Below, one piece after another: positions 16,505 through 23,531 of a stretch of DNA of 37,487 nt. The stretch lies in the NCBI RefSeq assembly GCF_009936045.1, contig NZ_QWEQ01000029.1, positions 1 to 37,487 of the forward strand. Reading direction: 5' to 3'. The notes under the pieces were generated by a model. That model was not told the DNA's origin, did not search any database, and was given only the letters and a program-made list of their open reading frames with translations. Within the stretch, counting starts at the first letter, position 1. Every line of letters begins with the position of its first letter. Origin of the DNA: Emergencia sp. 1XD21-10. Lineage in GTDB: Bacteria > Bacillota > Clostridia > Peptostreptococcales > Anaerovoracaceae. The translations under genes and the position numbers were made by a program.

Positions 16505-17800
16505 ATGATCAGAGAAAAATATGAAATTAACAGCACTGAGTATGCAGCTGTATTCCTCAATTCGAGATTGGACGCAACTCGCAAGCGCCGGAGCAAGAAG
16601 AAAGGCTTTCGCGTTTATGACAACGGTTTAATTGGGCTGAAATACACTGAAAGTGACTGCGACGAAGAGAAGATGTTTCGCGGGGCGGAGGAAATGCTCC
16701 GCTATCAAGTGCCGTATGAGCCGGCTCCGGAAGAAGAAAAAGTTTGTCACATGGATATGACAGAAGGAGAAAAAGAGCCGGATTATAAGGCGTTCGAGAA
16801 TCAGTGTGAGGATTTGGTAATTCGCTTAAAAAAGAGATTTCCGGGCATTATTTTCAGCAATTCTATTCGGATTGTAGAAGAAGAGCATAAGCTTGAAAAT
16901 ACCCAAGGATTGGATTTGTCTTTCAAAGACCGGTATTATTTAGGGGAAATCAATCTAAAAATGCGTGATGGAATCAACATCAGCGATGGCGCAATTCCGT
17001 ATAAAAGCAGAACCTTCGAGCCTGATGAGATATTTGCCCATGCAGAGCGGGTTCTTGCAAATTATGAGAATGTAATCACCGTCGAAGAGGGAAAAACTTA
17101 TCCGATTATTATATCGACAACGGATTGCTTCAACGTTTATTATGGATTCATCAACACCTGTTTTGAACGGGAACTCAACGGGCAGCATTATGGTGCCGGC
17201 GGCTCGCTGCTTTGCGGGCAGCAGGGCAAGCAGGTGTTCAACAAGGATTTTAACTTGATACAGTATAGTGATCCTGCAAAGTATATTGGAAGACCTTTCT
17301 TTGATGCGGAGGGCACCATCATCGACGGCGGCGTGGTAGAGTTTGTCAAAGACGGTACTTTTTTAAGACCGTACACCGATAAAAGCGTCAGTCTGAAATA
17401 CGGGCTTGAAAATACGGGAAGTGCAGAGGCCAAGCCAGAGAATGTGCCTTGTCTGGGCGGCATTGGAGGCACAGGAATTCCTGAAATCCGTCCTGTGGGT
17501 CTGACAATTACTGGTCAGCACCAAGCACTGGATACCCTGGTAGGAGAGGAGCGGGCAATCTATGTATTCTTCTCTTTGGCGGGTTCCTACAACAACATAG
17601 GAGGCTACGCCCTTCCGATACAATTTGGCATGGTGTATGAAAATGGTGAGTTTATAGGCAGAACCCAGGAACTGATGTGCAATACCAATATTTGGGATAT
17701 GTACGGTAAGGATTATCGAGGCCTTGCAAAGAATACCTTGATGCCGGCATCGGCCCACGACTACATGGTAATTGACATGAAAGCAAATTCAAACGGCTAA
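16505..17800 (+). CDS. TldE/PmbA-like partner of the TldD-like protein
   Basis: The start ATG 16505 is preferred over ATG 16499 because AAGGAGG (16491-16497) is then 7 bases away. The product has 431 residues. It shares the fold signature of the TldD/PmbA family (C-terminal region with LGGIGGTGIPEIRP and IGGYALPIQFGMVYENGEF) but lacks the HExxxH motif, as TldE does. It follows the TldD-like gene by a dozen bases. The two proteins probably form a heterodimer. It is the last gene of the first operon; a hairpin with a T-containing tail follows. Confidence 0.75.
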   Translation: MIREKYEINSTEYAAVFLNSRLDATRKRRSKKKGFRVYDNGLIGLKYTESDCDEEKMFRGAEEMLRYQVPYEPAPEEEKVCHMDMTEGEKEPDYKAFENQCEDLVIRLKKRFPGIIFSNSIRIVEEEHKLENTQGLDLSFKDRYYLGEINLKMRDGINISDGAIPYKSRTFEPDEIFAHAERVLANYENVITVEEGKTYPIIISTTDCFNVYYGFINTCFERELNGQHYGAGGSLLCGQQGKQVFNKDFNLIQYSDPAKYIGRPFFDAEGTIIDGGVVEFVKDGTFLRPYTDKSVSLKYGLENTGSAEAKPENVPCLGGIGGTGIPEIRPVGLTITGQHQALDTLVGEERAIYVFFSLAGSYNNIGGYALPIQFGMVYENGEFIGRTQELMCNTNIWDMYGKDYRGLAKNTLMPASAHDYMVIDMKANSNG

Positions 17801-17803
17801 ATA

Positions 17804-17850
17804 AAATAACAGGTGGCATGATTTTAAGTTGTGCTCCCTGTTATTTCTTT
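17804..17850 (+). terminator. Probable terminator after the TldD/E operon
   Basis: The arms AAATAACAGG (17804-17813) and CCTGTTATTT (17837-17846) are perfectly complementary, with a 23-base loop, followed by CTTT. The large loop makes it less typical than other terminators here. Confidence 0.55.
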
Positions 17851-17871
17851 AGATACATGTTTCAAGAAAAG

Positions 17872-17887
17872 GTTGCAATGATGAAAC
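17872..17887. promoter_or_regulatory. Upstream activator site 2 (GTTGCA-N4-TGAAAC)
   Basis: GTTGCA-ATGA-TGAAAC differs from the perfect palindrome at 12365 by one base. It is centred 129 bases upstream of the -12 GC of sigma-54 promoter 2. Extra half sites occur at 17859 (GTTTCA) and 17901 (TGAAAC). Confidence 0.65.
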
Positions 17888-17994
17888 TGTATATCGAAAT
17901 TGAAACAATAAAAGGAACGTTGGAGAGAACATGATTTAGTTGAAAGGATTGAAATTTACAGCAGGACAGAGAGTTATGCTGCGCAGAAGAGTAC

Positions 17995-18010
17995 TGGCAT
18001 ATATTTTGCT
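17995..18010 (+). promoter_or_regulatory. Sigma-54 promoter 2 (first hydroxylase large subunit)
   Basis: TGGCATATATTTTGCT has GG at 17996-17997 and GC at 18008-18009, 12 bases apart. It lies 37 bases ahead of the ATG at 18047. Confidence 0.87.
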
Positions 18011-18046
18011 TTATATAAAGATATATGGAGGAAGGAGTAGAAAGTC

Positions 18047-20434
18047 ATGGAGAAAGTAAAAACCCATTATGTACCAAGGGAACAGAAACGCTATATGGGT
18101 ACATACAGGCCAAAGATTGATGCTAAGGAGAAAACTTTGGGGAAAACCCAATATCTCGACGATATTACCTTGAAGGGAAAACTGCCGGGAATGCTCTATG
18201 CAAAGATTTTAGAGTGTCCTTATCCACATGCGAAGGTTCTTAAGATGAATACGGAAAAAGCAGAGGCCTTGCCTGGTGTGTGGGCAGTGCTTCGATGTGA
18301 CGATCCGGAAATTCGCGCATTAGGAAGAACTACCCATTGCTGGACAGATATTGCGATTACACCGAAGGATGTCGACACCGTCATGCGATATTGGGATCGG
18401 GAGTTTTTGCCGGAAACAGGACTTTGGGTTGGCGACCATATGGGCGTAGCAGTTGCAGCGGAGTCACCGGAGATTGCTGAAGAGGCGCTAAAACTGGTGG
18501 AGATCAAGTGGGAAATTTTGCCCGCTATTTATGAGATGGAGGAAGCCAAACAAGCAGATGCGGTTATCATTCATCCGGAATTAGATGAGACGACAAACCA
18601 GCTGCGCCACAGTGAAGATGGCATTGAAAACGATCTTTACTACAGTCGCGGAGATGTGGACAAAAATATGGAAGCTGCAGACTTTATTTTAGAAGTGGAC
18701 AAGACCTATGGTGGGGTATCGACTCACGGCTGCTTGGAGTACCGTGGCTGTGTCATCGACTGGAGAGAGGACAAGATGGATGTATGGACCAACCACTATA
18801 TGTCCGATCAGACGAGAATGTTTCTCCATGATTACACCCACGTGCCTCTTAACAAAATCCGCGTCAGAAACGGAAACAGCGGCGCACATATGGGAAAATG
18901 GAATACAGGAGAAGATATCTTTTTCATCATTACAGCTTACTTATCTAAGCGGGCAGGAAAACCGGTGCGCTACAAGATGACCAACCATGAGGAATTCCAT
19001 GAGACAAGAAATCTAAATCGGTACAGAGTAAAGGCCGGATGCACCAAGGAAGGAAAGGTGCTGGCGCTGGATATGATTTGCGAGGGTAATACGGGGGCAT
19101 ATATTGGAGCCTGCGACCATAATGTGGAGTTTCTGGTACGGGAAGTGCTGGACAGAGACTTTGCGCCGGTAAACCATATCCGAATGCATTCCTATACCTG
19201 GTTCACCAACAGAATTCCGGGCGGCGTGGTACGCGGCATTGGTAATGTGCAGCTATGTTGGACCTTCATGGCGTTGCTTGATGAACTGGCAGAAAAAACG
19301 GGCATTGATGTGCTGGAAATTTTAAAAATGAATTGTGGTAACGATGTCAACTGGCAGGGAGAAGCCAATCACAGCATTTGCAAGGTGTTAGACCTCGGCG
19401 CAGAGGCAATCGGCTGGGGTAATCGCCACAAGGCGGGCAAGGGTCCTTTCATTGATGGGTACAAGAAAAGAGGCAAGGGAGTAGCTATCTGGAATCAATG
19501 GCACGCAGAATTAAACGAGCTGACACGAGGGTTTTACGAAGTCAGCATTCGATTAAATCCCGATATGTCTGTAATCATTCAAGCGCCAACCTCAGAGACT
19601 GGTGCAGGAGGCAACAGCGCCGCAGTTTTTGCCTGTGCGGAAAATCTTGCCTATCTGGATGTAAAACCGGAGGATATTTTGTGGACGCCTCTTGGCGATA
19701 CAGAACTGGGATTAAGAGATAATGCGCCAACCGACAGTGTAATTTCTTTCCTTTATGCCGAGGCAATGGTAGAGGCTGCAGAGAAATTGAAAGCTGAGAT
19801 TTTGCGCAGAGTCGGCGAATATATGGAGAAAGAACCTTCTCTTTTAGACATTGAACACGGGGAAGTCTATGAGCGAGCTAATCCGGAGAACAGAGTCGGT
19901 GTAGAGTGGTTTATGCTACATACAGATTGTGTGCCGATTCATATTCATCATGCAAGACACAACGTGAGAGAACAGGCGGGGCTTCCTTTCGGAGCCTGGT
20001 TTGTGGAAGTTGAAGTGGATACAGAGCTGGGCAATGTAGAAGTTGTCGATATGGTCGTTGTCAACGATGTGGGGTGTGTTATGCACGCTTCCGGCGCAGA
20101 AAGTCATCAGATCAGCGGACAGGCTATGGGCGTAGGCGAGGTGCTGATGGAGCAGCTGCACTATGACTTTGAAACAGGAACAATACTCAATAACAACTAC
20201 ATCGATTACAAGATGATGACCATGGCGGATTTTCCAAAGCAGATTACACCGATTTTGGTAGAAGAATGGCAAGGACTTGGCAGATATGGTGCAGCTGGCA
20301 TGGCAGAAGGCGCTTTTACGGGAACGGGAGCAGCCATTGCAAACGCCATATATAATGCGGTGGGGATAAGGGTTGACGAGCAGTCCATTACGCCGGAGGC
20401 TGTACTTGATAAAATTGTGAAGTTACAAAAATGA
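18047..20434 (+). CDS. Xanthine-dehydrogenase-family molybdopterin-binding large subunit, copy 1
   Basis: The product has 795 residues, the usual length for the molybdenum subunit of three-subunit hydroxylases, which oxidise N-heterocycles, aldehydes or CO with water as oxygen donor. The family layout is clear (LGKTQYLDDI near the start, KMTNHEEFHETR ~310, PGGVVRGIGNVQ with R396, AAIANAI at the end with a probable catalytic E754 in AAGMAEGAFTG). The usual GGGFGGK motif is replaced by GNSGAHMGKW (~276-285) and the usual GVGE by GMAE. This marks a divergent subgroup, so the substrate should not be assumed to be xanthine. It has its own sigma-54 promoter but no 2Fe-2S or FAD partner next to it; it probably uses those encoded downstream. 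About four of five residues match the copy at 21132 by eye. Confidence 0.88.
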   Translation: MEKVKTHYVPREQKRYMGTYRPKIDAKEKTLGKTQYLDDITLKGKLPGMLYAKILECPYPHAKVLKMNTEKAEALPGVWAVLRCDDPEIRALGRTTHCWTDIAITPKDVDTVMRYWDREFLPETGLWVGDHMGVAVAAESPEIAEEALKLVEIKWEILPAIYEMEEAKQADAVIIHPELDETTNQLRHSEDGIENDLYYSRGDVDKNMEAADFILEVDKTYGGVSTHGCLEYRGCVIDWREDKMDVWTNHYMSDQTRMFLHDYTHVPLNKIRVRNGNSGAHMGKWNTGEDIFFIITAYLSKRAGKPVRYKMTNHEEFHETRNLNRYRVKAGCTKEGKVLALDMICEGNTGAYIGACDHNVEFLVREVLDRDFAPVNHIRMHSYTWFTNRIPGGVVRGIGNVQLCWTFMALLDELAEKTGIDVLEILKMNCGNDVNWQGEANHSICKVLDLGAEAIGWGNRHKAGKGPFIDGYKKRGKGVAIWNQWHAELNELTRGFYEVSIRLNPDMSVIIQAPTSETGAGGNSAAVFACAENLAYLDVKPEDILWTPLGDTELGLRDNAPTDSVISFLYAEAMVEAAEKLKAEILRRVGEYMEKEPSLLDIEHGEVYERANPENRVGVEWFMLHTDCVPIHIHHARHNVREQAGLPFGAWFVEVEVDTELGNVEVVDMVVVNDVGCVMHASGAESHQISGQAMGVGEVLMEQLHYDFETGTILNNNYIDYKMMTMADFPKQITPILVEEWQGLGRYGAAGMAEGAFTGTGAAIANAIYNAVGIRVDEQSITPEAVLDKIVKLQK

Positions 20435-20467
20435 AACCAAAATCGATAAATGTTTCAATTTAGAAAC
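20422..20467. promoter_or_regulatory. Paired upstream activator sites 3a and 3b
   Basis: Two palindromes of the same family lie 30 bases apart centre to centre: GTTACA-AAAA-TGAAAC (20422-20437, one mismatch, overlapping the preceding stop codon) and GTTTCA-ATTT-AGAAAC (20452-20467, one mismatch). The nearer is centred 95 bases upstream of the -12 GC of promoter 3. Three helical turns between sites would place two activator units on one face of the DNA. Confidence 0.68.
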
Positions 20468-20539
20468 TATCGCCGACAAAAGAAAAAGATGGGGACCCGA
20501 AAAGGGTTGAAAAACAACAGAAAATCATGAAAACAGCCT

Positions 20540-20556
20540 TTGGCATATTTTTTGCT
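20540..20556 (+). promoter_or_regulatory. Sigma-54 promoter 3 (2Fe-2S subunit operon)
   Basis: TTGGCATATTTTTTGCT has GG at 20542-20543 and GC at 20554-20555, 12 bases apart, 57 bases ahead of the ATG at 20612. Confidence 0.88.
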
Positions 20557-20611
20557 GTATTTATAGGTATAAGTAAAAAGTGATTGCCATGGAGAGAAAG
20601 GGGCAAACAAA

Positions 20612-21139
20612 ATGAACAAAGATGTAATTCAAATGAATGTAAATGGACGTGCCTATGCCTTGAAAAAGGGAAGGGATTATGAAGAGGCGGATACACTGTC
20701 AAAGGTGCTGAGAGAACACTTCGGTTTGACAGGCGTACGCGTATCCTGCGAGCAGGGTGCTTGTGGTGCGTGTACGGTTTTAATAAATGGTAAATCAGCA
20801 CTTTCGTGTATGATGCTGGTAACCGATGCAGATGGATGTGATATTTTGACTATAGAGGGCTTAGATGGAAGTGATCCTGTGGTTGATGCTTTTGTCAATA
20901 CATACGGACCCGGAGAAGGGACTGCCATGCAGTGTGGTTTTTGTACGCCGGGCTTTGTTATGGAAACGCATTCTTTACTCAATGAAAATCCAAACCCCAC
21001 AGACGAAGAAATTACGGAAGCATTGTCAGGTCATATTTGCCGCTGCGGTTGCTATCACGGAATCCACAAAGCGGTAGAAAAAGCCGCAGACCATATTTGC
21101 AAGTGCAGGGAAGAGGCAAAGGAGGCTTCAAATGAGTAA
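20612..21139 (+). CDS. 2Fe-2S subunit of molybdenum hydroxylase
   Basis: The product has 175 residues. The plant-type 2Fe-2S cluster ligands are C46, C51, C54 and C66 (CEQGACGAC ... C). The second cluster has C108, C111, C143 and C145 (QCGFCTPG ... CRCG). This is the standard small subunit (CoxS/XdhC-type) that passes electrons from the molybdenum centre to the FAD subunit. A short Cys-containing charged tail extends beyond the usual end. It overlaps the next gene by eight bases, so it is probably translationally coupled. Confidence 0.95.
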   Translation: MNKDVIQMNVNGRAYALKKGRDYEEADTLSKVLREHFGLTGVRVSCEQGACGACTVLINGKSALSCMMLVTDADGCDILTIEGLDGSDPVVDAFVNTYGPGEGTAMQCGFCTPGFVMETHSLLNENPNPTDEEITEALSGHICRCGCYHGIHKAVEKAADHICKCREEAKEASNE

Positions 21140-23531
21140 AGATAGGATTGCCTATGTGCCGAGAGAGCAAAAACGTTATATGGGTACATATCGTCCGAAG
21201 ATTGATGCCAAGGAGAAGACCCTCGGGAAAACCCAGTATTTGGATGATATCACCTTGAAGGGAAAACTGCCGGGCATGCTCTATGCAAAGATTTTGCAGT
21301 GCCCGTATCCCCATGCAAGAATTTTAAAGATGAATACGACGAAAGCCGAGGAACTGCCGGGCGTTTTTGCAGTGCTTCGCTATGACGATGAAGAAATCCG
21401 GGCGCTTGGCAGAACCACCCATGCGTGGACAGATATTGCCATTACGCCAAAAGAGTCGGATACGATTACGCGTTATTGGGACAGGGATTTCTTACCGCAG
21501 ACAGGTCTTTGGGTCGGAGATCATATGGGAGTTGCAGTTGCGGCTGAAACCCCTGAAATTGCAGATGAAGCTTTAAAACTAATCGACATTAAGTGGGAAA
21601 TTCTTCCGGCTGTATATGAAATGGATGAGGCGAAAAAGCCGGATGCACCGATTTTGCATCCGGAACTGAACCCTTCTACAAACCAGCTTAGACACAGTGA
21701 AGATGGAATTGAGAACCATCTCTTCTATAAGAGAGGAGATGTAGAAAAATCTTTGCGGGAAGCTGACTTTGTACTGGAGGTAGAAAAAACCTATGGCGGG
21801 GTCAGCACCCATGGCTGTTTGGAGTACAGAGGCTGCGTGATACGCTGGGATGAGGACAAAATGGACGTTTGGACCAACCATTATATGAGTGACCAAACCA
21901 GAATGTATCTTCACGATTATACCCACGTTCCGTTAAATAAAATCCGTGTCAGAAACGGAAACAGCGGCGCACATATGGGTAAATGGAACACTGGGGAAGA
22001 TATCTTCTTTATGATTACTGCGTATCTGTCAAAAAGAGCGGGAGGCCGGCCTGTCAGATATAAGATGACAAACCATGAAGAGTTTCACGAAACCCGAAGT
22101 GAAAATCGATATAAAATTAAAGCAGCCTGCACAAATAGCGGAAAGATTACCGGTATGGAAATGATCGCAGAGGGAAACAGCGGCGCATATATCGGCGGCT
22201 GTGACCATAATGTAGAGTTCATTGTCAGTGAAACCATGAACAGAGCCTTTGCTCCTGTTGAACATGTCAGCCTGTATTCCTATACTTGGTTTACAAATAA
22301 AGTTCCGGGTGGTGTCGTACGCGGTATCGGGAATGTGCAGCTTTGCTGGTGCTTTATGTCGCTGTTAGATGAACTGGCGGAAAGAACCGGCATTGATGTG
22401 ATAGATATTATTAAGCTGAACTGCACCAATGACTTTAATTGGCCGGGGGAAAAGAATCGGAGTATTTGCAGAGTGCTGGACGAAGGTGCAAAAATAATCG
22501 GCTGGAAAAATCGCCATAAGGCCGGTGAAGGGCAGTTGATTGAAGGATGTAAAAAACGTGGCATGGGTGTAGCTGTATGGAATCAGTGGCATGCGGAGCT
22601 TAATGAATTAACGCGCGGCTTCTATGAAGTGAGCATCAGACTGAATCCGGATATGTCGGTAATTATTCAAGCGCCGACCTCAGAAACAGGGGCTGGCGGC
22701 AACAGTGCGGCAGTCTTTGCCTGTGCAGAAAATCTGCATTATCTCAATATTAAACCGGAAGATATTCTGTGGACACCACTTGGCGATACGGAATTGGGAC
22801 TGCGGGATAATGCACCGACAGACAGTGTCGTTTCTTTCCTTTACGCAGAGGCGATGGCAGAAGGTGCGCAGAAGCTAAAGAGTGAAATCCTGCGCAGAGT
22901 CGGCGAATATATGGAAAAAAGTCCGGAAGAATTGGAAATCGAAGATGGGTATGTCTTTGAAAAGGTAAAGCCGGAAAACCGTATTGGTGTTGAATGGTTC
23001 ATGCTGCATACCGACTGTGTACCAATTCATATTCATCATGCGCGCCATAATGTGAGAGAGGAAGCAGGATTGCCATTTGGCGCATGGTTTGCAGATGTAG
23101 AGGTAGATATTGAAACAGGCCAGGTTGAGGTAACCGATATGGTAGTCCTCAATGATGTGGGCTGCGTTATGCACGCCTCCGGAGCAGAAAGTCATCAGAT
23201 CAGCGGACAGGCCATGGGAATCGGAGAAGTCCTCTTTGAAGAACTTCACTACGATAAAGAGACTGGAACTGTTTTAAACAATAACTATATCGACTATAAA
23301 ATGATGACCATGGCAGATTTTCCAAAACAGATTATCCCTGTTTTGATAGAGGAATGGAAAGGTCTTGGAAAATATGGCGCTGCAGGCATGGCAGAAGGGG
23401 CATTTACAGGCGCCGGTGCAGCCATTGCCAACGCAATTTATAATGCTGTGGGAATCAGAATTGACGATCAGTCCATTACACCTGCGAAAGTTTTAAACAA
23501 ACTGATGGAAAAGGGAGGAAACAGAGCATGA
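21132..23531 (+). CDS. Xanthine-dehydrogenase-family molybdopterin-binding large subunit, copy 2
   Basis: The product has 799 residues and is a close paralogue of the protein at 18047. The first ~60 residues are almost identical, and the same unusual motifs occur (GNSGAHMGKW, PGGVVRGIGNVQ, AAGMAEGAFTGAGAAIANAI). Differences cluster in surface stretches and around residues 320-380. The gene sits between the 2Fe-2S gene (8-base overlap) and the FAD gene (4-base ATGA overlap), so it is the large subunit of a complete enzyme. The paralogue upstream may be an alternative large subunit for a second substrate that shares the same electron-transfer subunits. Confidence 0.9.
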   Translation: MSKDRIAYVPREQKRYMGTYRPKIDAKEKTLGKTQYLDDITLKGKLPGMLYAKILQCPYPHARILKMNTTKAEELPGVFAVLRYDDEEIRALGRTTHAWTDIAITPKESDTITRYWDRDFLPQTGLWVGDHMGVAVAAETPEIADEALKLIDIKWEILPAVYEMDEAKKPDAPILHPELNPSTNQLRHSEDGIENHLFYKRGDVEKSLREADFVLEVEKTYGGVSTHGCLEYRGCVIRWDEDKMDVWTNHYMSDQTRMYLHDYTHVPLNKIRVRNGNSGAHMGKWNTGEDIFFMITAYLSKRAGGRPVRYKMTNHEEFHETRSENRYKIKAACTNSGKITGMEMIAEGNSGAYIGGCDHNVEFIVSETMNRAFAPVEHVSLYSYTWFTNKVPGGVVRGIGNVQLCWCFMSLLDELAERTGIDVIDIIKLNCTNDFNWPGEKNRSICRVLDEGAKIIGWKNRHKAGEGQLIEGCKKRGMGVAVWNQWHAELNELTRGFYEVSIRLNPDMSVIIQAPTSETGAGGNSAAVFACAENLHYLNIKPEDILWTPLGDTELGLRDNAPTDSVVSFLYAEAMAEGAQKLKSEILRRVGEYMEKSPEELEIEDGYVFEKVKPENRIGVEWFMLHTDCVPIHIHHARHNVREEAGLPFGAWFADVEVDIETGQVEVTDMVVLNDVGCVMHASGAESHQISGQAMGIGEVLFEELHYDKETGTVLNNNYIDYKMMTMADFPKQIIPVLIEEWKGLGKYGAAGMAEGAFTGAGAAIANAIYNAVGIRIDDQSITPAKVLNKLMEKGGNRA

